From: Bradyrhizobium sp. CER78 | GTDB taxonomy: Bacteria; Pseudomonadota; Alphaproteobacteria; Rhizobiales; Xanthobacteraceae | Direction: 5' to 3' | Assembly (NCBI RefSeq): GCF_029846235.1 | Contig: NZ_JARVWP010000010.1 | Span: 62,001-126,000, forward strand | Length of the DNA stretch: 64,000 bases | In this document: in pieces, positions 51,809 to 60,446 of the stretch | Layout of the letters: each line of letters opens with the position of its first letter | Position numbering within the stretch: position 1 is the first letter of the stretch | The notes under the pieces: generated by a model | Databases searched by the model: none | Told to the model about the DNA's origin: nothing | Seen by the model: only the letters and a program-made list of their open reading frames with translations | Position numbers and translations under genes: made by a program

Positions 51809-54661
51809 ATGGCGTGGCGAAAAGCAATTGCTTTGGACGAACTGAAGCCTAACGGCGTCAGGAGTGTCGAGATCGACGGCAAGCCTGTGGCGCTCTATCT
51901 CCTTGGTGGAGAAGTCTTTGCCACGCATGGCATATGCACGCATGCGCTAGCCTTTCTTGCCGATGGTTTCGTTGACGGCGACACGATCGAGTGCCCGCTG
52001 CACCAAGGCATCTTCGATATCAGGTCAGGAAAGGCGCTGTGCTCCCCGGTCACGAAGGACCTTGAGACCTACGCGGTCAAGGTTGCGGATGGCGAGGTGT
52101 TTGTCGATCTCGATGAGGGCAAGAAGGCTGCGACCGAAGATCGGGCGCCGGTCGGCCCACCGAGGGAACCGCCTGCCAGTAGGGCTGTAGTCATCGTGGG
52201 AGCCGGGCAAGCCGCTTCAGCCGCAATTCGAAGCATGCGTGCCAGTGGATTCACCGGCACGATAGATCTCGTTGGACGGGAGGAGCATCTGCCGTACGAG
52301 CGTCCGCCACTCTCAAAGGATGTTCTCCTCGGAAAGGCGTCGATCGAATCGTGTCGGCGTTTGCCTGAAGCCGACGTGGTCTCCCTCGACGTCAGGATGC
52401 ACCTCGGCCGCTCCGTCACTCGCATCGATCCCGCCGCCAGGATTGCGCTCTTGAGTGACGGGACTGCGCTTCAATACGATGCGCTCTTGCTGGCGACCGG
52501 TGGAGTCCCGCGGCGACTTTCCATTGCGGGTGCCGATCTACCCGGTGTGCATTATCTGCGCACAATCGAGGATGCCAATTCCATCAGGCGGTCTCTCGAA
52601 AAGGCGAAGCGTCTAGTCATCGTTGGCGGCGGCTTCATTGGCCTTGAGCTTGCATCGGCCGTCGCGACGCTCGGGGTCGCCACCGTCGTCCTCGAGCGCG
52701 AGGGCGAGCTGATGGCCCGCGTGCTGCCCGCACCACTTGGGCACACCTTTCGCTCTCTCGCCGAACGCCACAACGTCTCCGTTCTGCGCGAAGTGGAGGT
52801 TCAGGACATTCGGCTCGATGGTCAGCACCTTGTGGTCACTACATCCGCCGGCCCTTTCGCTGCGGACGCCGTTTGCATTGGTGTCGGGTTGGCCGTCGAG
52901 ACCGAATTGGCAGCCGCGGCCGGGTGCTCCGTGGATGGGGGGATCGTTGTCGACGCAGAGCAAAGGACGAGCGTCGCAGGCATATGGGCAGCTGGCGATT
53001 GCGCGTTGCACCATAGTCCCGTCAGGGGACGCTCGCGCCGTTTAGAGAGTTGGCACAATGCCGAGCTGCAAGGTGCGGCCGCAGGTCAATCGATTGCCGG
53101 GGTGCCTCGGAGTGAGGACATCCAGGCCCCCTGGTTCTGGACCGATCAGTTTGGTCTGAACATCCAGATACTCGGTGTCTCGTCACCAGGCGACAAGGTC
53201 GCGCTCACTGGGCGCGACGGCGAGCGTGGCGCCGTGTACCGCACGATTGATCCGGAAACCGGGCGGCTTACCAGCGTGGTCGCGTTTTCCGATCCTGCCG
53301 CGATACGGCACGCGCGCAAGGAGCTCGAAGGCCCGGGAGTTTTTGATATCGCCAAGGCTTCCGCCGCTTGGCTCACGAGCGACGGCAAAGAGGAGAACGG
53401 TCAGGTGGTGAACGAGAAGTCAGTGGCGACGATGACGAGCCAATACGTCTGGCCATCCGAAGGGCTCACCAGGGTGCCCGATTGGGTCTACACGGACGAC
53501 TACATCTACCGGCGCGAAGTCGAGAAGATCTTTCACGGGCGAACATGGAACTACGTTGCGCTCGAGAGCGAGATTCCTGATGTCGGCGACTTCATCCGTT
53601 CCAATGTGGGGCCAACGCCTGTCGTCGTATCGCGCGCCGAAGATGGCTCGATCAACGTCTTCGAGAATCGTTGTGCGCATCGCGCGGCTGAGTTCTGCCG
53701 CGAACTAAGCGGTAACGCCAAGGAATTCGTCTGCCCCTATCATCAATGGTCTTACGACTTGAAGGGCAATCTGGCGGGGGTGCCGTTCCGCCGCGGTGTG
53801 GACGGCAAGGGCGGAATGCCTCGCGATTTCAAGAATGCAGACCACGGGCTCAGGCAGCTAAAAGTCACGACCCATCGCGGTGTCGTGTTCGCGTCCTACT
53901 GCAACGACATGGAGCCGCTGGCCGAGTATCTCGGACCGGAAATTCTCCGCGAGTTCGAGGCTACCTTTGACGGGCGGAAGCCCAAGGTGCTCGGTCACTA
54001 TCGCCACAGCCTGCCGGGAAACTGGAAGCTTTATCACGAGAACCTCAAGGATCCTTATCACGCAACGTTGCTGCACACGTTTCTGGTGACCTTCGGTCTC
54101 CTGGTGGCCGGTAATAAATCGTCCATGATCGCCGATGCCTCCGGTCGGCATGGCGTGATGGCATCGGCAAAGTCGGACGTCAGCAAACTCGACAACAGCA
54201 CCAAGAAGGAGATGCGTGCTTACAAGGAAGGCATGAAGCTCGAGGAGCCGCGCTTCATGGATTTCATCAATGAGTTCGATAGTCCCTGGTCAGTGACCAT
54301 GACGACGATCTGGCCCAATCTCATTGTGCAGCGGGAGATGAATACACTCGGTGTTCGTCAGATCGTCCCGACGGGGCCCAACGAGTTCATCATGAAGTGG
54401 ACCATGTTCGGTTTTGAGGGCGACGATGAGGAAATGACGCGGCATCGGTTGCGGCAAGGCAACCTGATGGGACCCGCAGGCTTCCTTGGCCTCGAAGACA
54501 ACGAGGCCATCAAGTTCGTGCAGGATGGCATGCTTGCGGTCCCCGATGGTGAACATGTGGTCGAGTTGGATCCTGGTGTCATCGGCACCGCGGATACCTT
54601 GATCTCCGAGGCGTCGATACGGGCGATGTATCAGCACTGGCGCAGCGCGATGGAACTCTAA
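51809..54661 (+). CDS. fused Rieske ferredoxin - ferredoxin reductase - Rieske oxygenase alpha subunit
   Basis: One 950-residue polypeptide carries a whole electron chain. (1) About 1-105: Rieske ferredoxin, ligands in ICTHALAF and ECPLHQG. (2) About 125-520: FAD/NAD ferredoxin reductase, VVIVGAGQAASAAIRSMR, LPYERPPLSKD, VIVGGGFIGLELA, GIWAAGDCA. (3) About 540-950: oxygenase alpha, Rieske ligands NRCAHRAAEF and VCPYHQWSY, mononuclear iron ligands in NWKLYHENLKDPYHATLLH (DxxHxxxxH). The alpha part resembles salicylate/anthranilate-type oxygenases. It precedes its beta subunit and a Mo hydroxylase; a role as 6-hydroxypicolinate-type hydroxylase is inferred. ATG 51809 has GAGGG upstream; a GTG at 51791 is possible. 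In-frame GTGs at 53405/53408 after GAGGAG could start a separate alpha chain. Confidence 0.85.
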   Translation: MAWRKAIALDELKPNGVRSVEIDGKPVALYLLGGEVFATHGICTHALAFLADGFVDGDTIECPLHQGIFDIRSGKALCSPVTKDLETYAVKVADGEVFVDLDEGKKAATEDRAPVGPPREPPASRAVVIVGAGQAASAAIRSMRASGFTGTIDLVGREEHLPYERPPLSKDVLLGKASIESCRRLPEADVVSLDVRMHLGRSVTRIDPAARIALLSDGTALQYDALLLATGGVPRRLSIAGADLPGVHYLRTIEDANSIRRSLEKAKRLVIVGGGFIGLELASAVATLGVATVVLEREGELMARVLPAPLGHTFRSLAERHNVSVLREVEVQDIRLDGQHLVVTTSAGPFAADAVCIGVGLAVETELAAAAGCSVDGGIVVDAEQRTSVAGIWAAGDCALHHSPVRGRSRRLESWHNAELQGAAAGQSIAGVPRSEDIQAPWFWTDQFGLNIQILGVSSPGDKVALTGRDGERGAVYRTIDPETGRLTSVVAFSDPAAIRHARKELEGPGVFDIAKASAAWLTSDGKEENGQVVNEKSVATMTSQYVWPSEGLTRVPDWVYTDDYIYRREVEKIFHGRTWNYVALESEIPDVGDFIRSNVGPTPVVVSRAEDGSINVFENRCAHRAAEFCRELSGNAKEFVCPYHQWSYDLKGNLAGVPFRRGVDGKGGMPRDFKNADHGLRQLKVTTHRGVVFASYCNDMEPLAEYLGPEILREFEATFDGRKPKVLGHYRHSLPGNWKLYHENLKDPYHATLLHTFLVTFGLLVAGNKSSMIADASGRHGVMASAKSDVSKLDNSTKKEMRAYKEGMKLEEPRFMDFINEFDSPWSVTMTTIWPNLIVQREMNTLGVRQIVPTGPNEFIMKWTMFGFEGDDEEMTRHRLRQGNLMGPAGFLGLEDNEAIKFVQDGMLAVPDGEHVVELDPGVIGTADTLISEASIRAMYQHWRSAMEL

Positions 54662-54684
54662 CGCGAGAGATACGGACTAATCAG

Positions 54685-55197
54685 ATGTCGGCCACCGATC
54701 CCACCTACACCGCGGAAATCCGCCAGCTATTGCTCCGCAACGCAATTGAGCAGTTCAATTGCCAATACGCAGCCGCCCTCGACGAGCAGCGGCTCTCCGA
54801 CTGGAGCGAGATGTTCACGGCGGACGCAAGCTATGTCGTTTTGTCGCGTGAGAACGAAGATCGCGGCCACCCGGTTGGTCTCATCTACTGCGAGAATAGG
54901 GGCATGATTCGCGATCGGGCTTTCGCATTGGAGAAGACCGCCATGTTTGCACCGCGGTACCTTCGTCATCTGATCAGCAATTTGCAGTTGCTCGGCGAAG
55001 ATGAGGACGGAAACATAAAGGCTCGAGCGAACTACGTCGTCTTGCAAGTCTTGTTTGATCGCCCTGACGCGACCATTCACCAGGTCGGGACTTATCACGA
55101 TGTGTTTCGGCGTTCCGACGAGGGCCTCAGGCTCAGGCAGCGCCGCTGCGTCTACGATAACCTGCTCGTTCCGAATGCGCTTTGCATTCCGGTGTGA
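54685..55197 (+). CDS. aromatic-ring-hydroxylating oxygenase beta subunit
   Basis: Small subunit of 170 residues with the SnoaL/NTF2-like fold used by Rieske oxygenase beta chains: EQFNCQYAAALDEQRLSDWSEMFTADASYVVLSREN at the start and RYLRHLISNLQLLGEDEDGNIKARANYVVLQ in the middle, ending in the usual RLRQRRCVYDNLLVPNALCIPV. It assembles with the fused alpha chain, probably in an a3b3 form, giving structure rather than catalysis. It follows the alpha gene by 23 bases in the same operon. Confidence 0.9.
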   Translation: MSATDPTYTAEIRQLLLRNAIEQFNCQYAAALDEQRLSDWSEMFTADASYVVLSRENEDRGHPVGLIYCENRGMIRDRAFALEKTAMFAPRYLRHLISNLQLLGEDEDGNIKARANYVVLQVLFDRPDATIHQVGTYHDVFRRSDEGLRLRQRRCVYDNLLVPNALCIPV

Positions 55198-55274
55198 AGC
55201 CCTTGGCGAGGAGAGGGTAGGTACTGTGACCTTGGTAGCGGCGAGGTCGGTTTGGCGGAGCGCATGAAGGGATC

Positions 55275-57656
55275 ATGATGAGCAGGGTCAGCCCGGCCGG
55301 TGAAGGTATTGGGGCGCGAGCCCCGCGCAAAGAGGATGCCCGACACTTGCGTGGTCGAGGCCGGTTCGTCGGCGATATCCATATGCCCGGGCTACGGGAA
55401 GTAGCATTCCTGCGCAGTCCAGCGGCGCATGCGAAGATATCGTCGAAGGCAAAATCACCGGATCACGCCGTCGATACCTTCTTCTCCGAAGATCTCATCG
55501 GGGTCTCGCCGATCGTTACGCGATCTTCCATTCCGGGATACAAGGTATCGCAGTATCCGATCCTGGCCACCGACAGGGTGCGCTTCGTCGGCGAGCCGGT
55601 CGCCATGTGCGTGGCAAAGAGCCGTGCGATCGCGGAAGATCTGATCGAGCAGGTCGAGATCGGCTATGACGACCTGCCGGTGATCGCATCTTGTGCGGGC
55701 GGTCGCCGCGAGAACGCGGAACTCTTGCATCCGGAGTGGGGTGATAATCTGTTCCTGGAGACGTTCTTCGACAGTGGCGTCGACGAAGTCATCGCCAAGG
55801 CCCCGATCTCGGTCGAGCTCGAGATGACATGTGCTCGTCAGACGATGCATCCCATGGAAGGCAAGGGAGTGTTGGCTTGGTGGGATGATCGTGCTGATCA
55901 GCTTGTCGTTCACACCTCCACCCAGGTGCCGCATATGATACGGGCCGGGCTGGCCGAGTGCCTCGGGATCGCGCAGGCTCAGATCAGGGTCGCCCCGCCG
56001 GACGTCGGAGGCGGGTTCGGCTATAAGTGCCTGTTGCAGCCCGAGGAGGTTGCCGTCGCCTGGCTGGCTGCAACCTTCAAAAAGCCCTTCCGCTGGACCG
56101 AAGATCGCAGAGAGCATCTTGTCGCCGGCGCAAATGCGCGGCAGCACGAATACCACGTCAAAGCCTATGCGGACGCGCAGGGACGGCTTCTCGCGCTCGA
56201 CGCCGAAGTGTCCGTCGACACGGGGGCGTACTCCGTTTGGCCATTCACCGCCTGCCTGGAGGCTGCGCAGGCCGGAGGCAACCTCCCCGGGCCGTATCAC
56301 CTACCGGCCTATCGATGTCGGACCTATTCGGTTGCGACCAACAAGCCGCCTTTCGCGCCCTATCGTGGCGTTGCGCGGCCGGGCGTCTGCTTTGCAATGG
56401 AGCAGGTTATCGACGCGATCGCACAGAAGGTCGGTCGCGAAGCATGGGAAGTACGCCGTGACAATTTGGTCCCGGCTTCGGCCATGCCATACACCAACAT
56501 CACGAACAAGCACTACGATTCCGGGGACTATCCGGAGGCGCTCGTTGCCGCAAAGGACATGATCGGACTCGAGGCGTTCCGCGCTGGGGCCAAGCGCGAC
56601 GACCGGGGGCGTTACCTCGGCATCGGGTTTGCCAGTTTCACCGAACAGTCTGCGCATGGCACCAAGGTATTTGCATCCTGGGGATTGCCGCTGGTGCCGG
56701 GCTTCGATCAGGCACACGTGAAGCTGACGCCTGACGGCGCGCTGGAGGTTGCCGCAGGCATCCACACGATCGGGCAGGGCTTGGAAACAACGCTGGCGCA
56801 GATTGCTCACGAACAGACGGGTGTTCCGCTCAAGCACATCAGGGTCACCCTGGGGGACACCGCGACGACCCCATTCTCGACCGGCGCTTATGCTTCGCGC
56901 GGGATCGTCATGTCGGGCGGCGCGGTCTCACGGGCCGCGGAGGTCGTTGCCGGTCGGATCAAGTCAATTGCCGCCCATTTGCTGCAAGTCGAACCTGCCG
57001 CCGTCGGATTTGCCGAAGGGCGCATCTTTGCGGCAAATGCCAGCGTCACTTACGAGGATGTTGGGCGTGCCTGGTATCTTCGACCGGACCAACTTCCGGA
57101 GACCGTGAACACGGCGGGTCTGGAGGCGACCGAAGGATACAAGCCGGAAGTCGATACGGGAGTGTTCTCCTACGCCACGCACGCCGTTCGGCTCGCGGTT
57201 GACCCCGAAACCGGGCTTGTCGAGATCCTCGACTATGCGATCGTCGAGGACTGCGGACGCATGGTTAATCCGATGATTGTCGAAGGGCAGACCTATGGAG
57301 GTGCAGCGCAGGGTATCGGCACTGCGCTGTTCGAAGAGAGCCCGTATGACGATAACGCCCAACCGCTCGCATCGACGCTGCTCGATTATATTCTTCCTGG
57401 TCCGACGGAACTGCCCACATTTCGCATCGACCATCGCGAGACGCTATCGCCATACTCGGCGCACGGGATCAAGGGGGTCGGCGAGGGCGGAGCGATCGCG
57501 CCGCCTGCTGCGATCGTCAACGCGATAAACGACGCCTTGTCGCCCTTGAACGCTACGATACGGCAGGTGCCGGCGAGCCCGCAGCGAATACGGGAGGCAA
57601 TCCGGCGCGCGCGTCCATCGCAGGCGACAGAATCTCGAAGGGACGTGGCCCGATGA
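55275..57656 (+). CDS. molybdenum hydroxylase large subunit (xanthine dehydrogenase family)
   Basis: Molybdopterin-binding catalytic subunit, 793 residues, CoxL/XDH family. An N-terminal a/b hammerhead region (RAPRKEDARHLRGRGRFVGDI to about 160) is followed by MoCo-binding motifs GGGFGYKCL, APYRGVARP and GAYASRGIVMSGGA; the catalytic glutamate is in IKGVGEGGAIAPPA. It hydroxylates an N-heterocyclic or related carbon next to nitrogen using water. The FAD and 2Fe-2S subunits follow with 4-base overlaps. Within this cluster a picolinate- or nicotinate-type dehydrogenase role is inferred; specificity is unproven. Confidence 0.9.
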   Translation: MMSRVSPAGEGIGARAPRKEDARHLRGRGRFVGDIHMPGLREVAFLRSPAAHAKISSKAKSPDHAVDTFFSEDLIGVSPIVTRSSIPGYKVSQYPILATDRVRFVGEPVAMCVAKSRAIAEDLIEQVEIGYDDLPVIASCAGGRRENAELLHPEWGDNLFLETFFDSGVDEVIAKAPISVELEMTCARQTMHPMEGKGVLAWWDDRADQLVVHTSTQVPHMIRAGLAECLGIAQAQIRVAPPDVGGGFGYKCLLQPEEVAVAWLAATFKKPFRWTEDRREHLVAGANARQHEYHVKAYADAQGRLLALDAEVSVDTGAYSVWPFTACLEAAQAGGNLPGPYHLPAYRCRTYSVATNKPPFAPYRGVARPGVCFAMEQVIDAIAQKVGREAWEVRRDNLVPASAMPYTNITNKHYDSGDYPEALVAAKDMIGLEAFRAGAKRDDRGRYLGIGFASFTEQSAHGTKVFASWGLPLVPGFDQAHVKLTPDGALEVAAGIHTIGQGLETTLAQIAHEQTGVPLKHIRVTLGDTATTPFSTGAYASRGIVMSGGAVSRAAEVVAGRIKSIAAHLLQVEPAAVGFAEGRIFAANASVTYEDVGRAWYLRPDQLPETVNTAGLEATEGYKPEVDTGVFSYATHAVRLAVDPETGLVEILDYAIVEDCGRMVNPMIVEGQTYGGAAQGIGTALFEESPYDDNAQPLASTLLDYILPGPTELPTFRIDHRETLSPYSAHGIKGVGEGGAIAPPAAIVNAINDALSPLNATIRQVPASPQRIREAIRRARPSQATESRRDVAR

Positions 57657-58492
57657 AATCATCGGCTTTCGAGCTCAAGCATGCGCGGACCCTCGGGGAA
57701 GCAACCGAGCTCCTCGCAGGGGCAGACGGCAATGCCAAGGTGTTGGCTGGGGGCCAATCGTTGGTCCCGATGCTGAACCTGAGACTGGCACGGCCCAAAC
57801 TGCTGGTCGATATCAAGCGCGCATCCGGCTTTCGGGAGCTTGCAGCCGACGACAAGGTATTCTCGATCGGGGCTGGATGGACGCATGCCGAGATCGAGGA
57901 TGGTGTCCTGGAGGACCCGACGCGCGGACTGCTGCGATCGGTGGCGCATGGAATAGCCTACAGGGCAGTGCGCAATCGCGGAACGATGGGCGGGAGCCTG
58001 GCGCATGCGGACCCTGCCGCAGACTGGGTTTCGACGCTGGCGGCGCTCGGAGCCGTGATCGTCGCCCAGGGGGGCGAGGAGCAGCCGAAGCGCTACGCTG
58101 CCGAGAGCTTCGTCGACGGAGCGTTTTCGACGAAGCTCGGTGAGAGCGAAGTGATCGCCGCGATCGAGGTTCCACGGTTGTCGGCGGACGCATCGTGGGC
58201 CTATCAGAAGATTTGCCGCAAGACCGGCGAATTCGCCAACGCGATCGGCGTTGCCGTTCTCGATCAGAAGGCAGGCATAAAGCGGGTGCTTGCCGGTGCG
58301 ACCAGCGGTTCGCCGGCGCTTCTGCCCGAGACCGCCGCACGTCTTGCCGAGGCGGGGCCGGGTGCGGCATGCGAGATCGCGGCGGAGGAAATCCGCCGCG
58401 TTCTGCCGAACCTCGATATCGACACGCAGGAATTGCATGCGGTCGCGGTTCGCCGGGCCCTGGCGACTTTGGGTGGGAGGCAGGGCCGATGA
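57653..58492 (+). CDS. molybdenum hydroxylase FAD subunit
   Basis: FAD-binding middle subunit of 279 residues (CoxM family). The FAD contact motif is KVLAGGQSLVPMLNLRL (about 29-45), then AYRAVRNRGTMGGSLAHADPAADW near 103-126, and the C-terminal flavoprotein domain with RKTGEFANAIGVAV. It takes electrons from the 2Fe-2S subunit and passes them to an acceptor. Start and stop overlap its neighbours by four bases (ATGA), showing tight coupling in an L-M-S order. Confidence 0.92.
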   Translation: MKSSAFELKHARTLGEATELLAGADGNAKVLAGGQSLVPMLNLRLARPKLLVDIKRASGFRELAADDKVFSIGAGWTHAEIEDGVLEDPTRGLLRSVAHGIAYRAVRNRGTMGGSLAHADPAADWVSTLAALGAVIVAQGGEEQPKRYAAESFVDGAFSTKLGESEVIAAIEVPRLSADASWAYQKICRKTGEFANAIGVAVLDQKAGIKRVLAGATSGSPALLPETAARLAEAGPGAACEIAAEEIRRVLPNLDIDTQELHAVAVRRALATLGGRQGR

Positions 58493-59631
58493 CGCAGGTG
58501 TCAATGACGGTCAACGGAGGGGGTGTCGCGGCGGATGTTGAGCCGCGCACGCTGTTGGCGGACTTCTTGCGCAGCGAGCTTCACCTTACCGGAACGCATC
58601 TCGGATGCGAGCAGGGTGTTTGCGGTGCCTGCACGGTTGTGCTCGATGGCAGAATCCAACGCTCGTGCATCACATTTGCTGCTGACTGCAACGGCGCCGA
58701 CGTTACCACGATCGAAGGTTTTGATGACGATCCGACCATGCAGGAATTGCGCGAGGCGTTTTCCGAGTGCCATGCCCTGCAATGCGGCTTCTGCACGCCC
58801 GGAATGCTGACGACAGCGCGAGATATCGTGCTTCGGCTGGGCGATATCGATGAGCGGGCTCTGCGCGAAGAACTGTCCGGCAATCTCTGCCGCTGCACCG
58901 GTTATGTCGGGATTGTCGCCGCGGTCAAAAAAGTCGCTGCGGGCAGAAAGCCCAACGTGGCGGCGGCCGTGGCTCCGGTTACCGTGAGCAGGTTCGAGGG
59001 CTCGAGGTCGCGGCCCGCGTCCCTTTTAGCGACAAACGGGCCCGTGACGCGTTCGTCGGCTGCAGCTAAAGCGGCACCGATTGGCGGATCGGCCGGCGGC
59101 ACATCGATCGAGGAACGGGTACGAGTCGCGGCGCCCCCGGAGCAGGTTTGGAGCATTCTTTCGGACCTGAAACGGGTCGTCCCCTGCGTGCCTGGCGCTG
59201 AGATCACGTCGCTCGACGGAGAGGATCTCGTCGGAAAGGTTCGAATATCGCTCGGTCCGATCAAGGTCGCTTTCAACGGCCAGGCGAAAGTCGGCATGGA
59301 TTCCTCGAAGCGAGAGGGATGGCTGACTGGCCGGGGGCGTGATTCCGGACAAGGGTCGTCCGCAGCGGGCAGCGCGCGCTGGAGCGTCATTGCGGACGGG
59401 CCAAGCGCATCACTGATTGCGGTCACGCTGACCTGGAAGCTGAGCGGACCGCTCGCTCAGTTCAACCGAGCCGGGTTGGTGCAGGACGTCGTGCGTCGAT
59501 TGGCTACGGCATTCGCCGAAAACCTCGAAGCCAGTATCACGGGGGCGGCTCCGCCTCGGAGAAAGACGACGCTCGGCGGCCTTGGACTGATTTGGTCGGT
59601 TATCAAGGCGCGCTTGTTTTCGCGGCAGTAG
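58489..59631 (+). CDS. molybdenum hydroxylase 2Fe-2S subunit fused to a CoxG-like domain
   Basis: Product of 380 residues. About 1-160 is the two-cluster iron-sulfur subunit: plant-type cluster CEQGVCGACTV with C in RSCITF, second cluster GFCTPGM and NLCRCTGY. A linker (about 165-210) leads to a CoxG/SRPBCC-type domain (about 210-350): IEERVRVAAPPEQVWSILSDLKRVVPCVPGAEI, KVRISLGPIKVAFNGQAKV and a final LTWKLSGPLAQFNRAGLVQDVVRRLA. A basic, hydrophobic tail follows. CoxG is a membrane anchor for CO dehydrogenase, so this fusion may tether the hydroxylase to the membrane. Confidence 0.88.
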   Translation: MTQVSMTVNGGGVAADVEPRTLLADFLRSELHLTGTHLGCEQGVCGACTVVLDGRIQRSCITFAADCNGADVTTIEGFDDDPTMQELREAFSECHALQCGFCTPGMLTTARDIVLRLGDIDERALREELSGNLCRCTGYVGIVAAVKKVAAGRKPNVAAAVAPVTVSRFEGSRSRPASLLATNGPVTRSSAAAKAAPIGGSAGGTSIEERVRVAAPPEQVWSILSDLKRVVPCVPGAEITSLDGEDLVGKVRISLGPIKVAFNGQAKVGMDSSKREGWLTGRGRDSGQGSSAAGSARWSVIADGPSASLIAVTLTWKLSGPLAQFNRAGLVQDVVRRLATAFAENLEASITGAAPPRRKTTLGGLGLIWSVIKARLFSRQ

Positions 59632-59689
59632 GGCCGCAGCAGCGGCCCTACCCTTAGGAGAACTCCCGTACACGCTCTATATTAACGTG

Positions 59690-59699
59690 GTATACTGAG
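59690..59699 (+). promoter_or_regulatory. GTATACTGAG half-site
   Basis: GTATACTGAG matches the core of the proposed operator of this cluster and is the exact reverse complement of 60341-60350. It lies between the convergent ends of the 2Fe-2S/CoxG gene and the marR gene and is followed by a TATATTCAG copy. No promoter is clear here; it may be a secondary site. Confidence 0.35.
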
Positions 59700-59718
59700 T
59701 ATATTCAGCTATCCCGGC

Positions 59719-60264
59719 CTATTCTTTCTGACCTGCGGTCGACTTCCGCCGCCCGGATGCCGCGGCGGTGTCGGGCAGGCTGTACTTGCTGTTGCCTTCG
59801 ATCAACTCCGTTACCATCGCGAGGAACGCGGCCCTGAATTCGGGGCGCAGCGGCGCGAGAAAGCGATCCTGCGCGCGCCGCATACTGTCGTACATCTTCT
59901 CGACAACCGCTTCGCCATCCTTGGTCAGGAAGGCCACCATCGAGCGTCGGTCCGTTTGGCTTCGTTCGCGCCGCACCAGGCCGCGTTCTGACAGGCGGTT
60001 CAGGACGTCTGCAACATTAGTGCGATCGATGCCGACCTCACCGCCTAGCGTCACCTGATCGATACCCGGGTTGTTGAGCAGGGTTGTGATCAGACCGTAC
60101 TGCACCGGTGTGATGCCAAACTCCTGGCACTCTTCAAGAAAGATCGCCGAGTGGATCTGATGCAGACGGCGGATCAGGTAGCCAGGGCGCGATGCTAGGG
60201 GCATCCGTGCCATCTCCACCCTGACTTCGGGCTTCGTGGAATTGGCGGATGATTGCTTCTTCAA
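59719..60264 (-). CDS. MarR-family regulator of the pyridine-type catabolic cluster
   Basis: MarR-type repressor of 181 residues with a winged HTH at about 50-115: ITPVQYGLITTLLNNPGIDQVTLGGEVGIDRTNVADVLNRLSERGLVRRERSQTDRRS is the characteristic helix-turn-helix and wing. MarR proteins also control the nicotinate (NicR) and picolinate (PicR) genes. It lies divergent to the solute-binding protein gene and probably represses both the 51.8-59.6 kb and the 60.4-64 kb transcripts; a pyridine-carboxylate would be the inducer. TTG start with GGAAGG upstream. Confidence 0.85.
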   Translation of the reverse strand: MKKQSSANSTKPEVRVEMARMPLASRPGYLIRRLHQIHSAIFLEECQEFGITPVQYGLITTLLNNPGIDQVTLGGEVGIDRTNVADVLNRLSERGLVRRERSQTDRRSMVAFLTKDGEAVVEKMYDSMRRAQDRFLAPLRPEFRAAFLAMVTELIEGNSKYSLPDTAAASGRRKSTAGQKE

Positions 60265-60321
60265 CGTGCATTCCTTCCATTCTTTAGGCGGGCGCGGCGA
60301 GCGATTGCGCCAGAGGCCTCT

Positions 60322-60353
60322 TGACGAGCCGTCAAATTACTCAGTATACATCG
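60322..60353 (+). promoter_or_regulatory. promoter of the solute-binding protein/decarboxylase operon with overlapping operator
   Basis: TTGACG (60322-60327), an 18-base spacer and TATACA (60346-60351) form a sigma-70-like promoter reading right. TCAGTATACATC (60342-60353) covers the -10 and is identical to the word over the promoter at 51.77 kb. The marR gene begins 58 bases to the left, so this site could control both directions. Confidence 0.6.
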
Positions 60354-60446
60354 CTTTATCGCGTACGATACCGCCGGTTTCAGGATTGACCTGAGAATAA
60401 CAACAAGAAGATGGCGGCGGCGCGTGAGGCAAACGGAGGATGGCTC

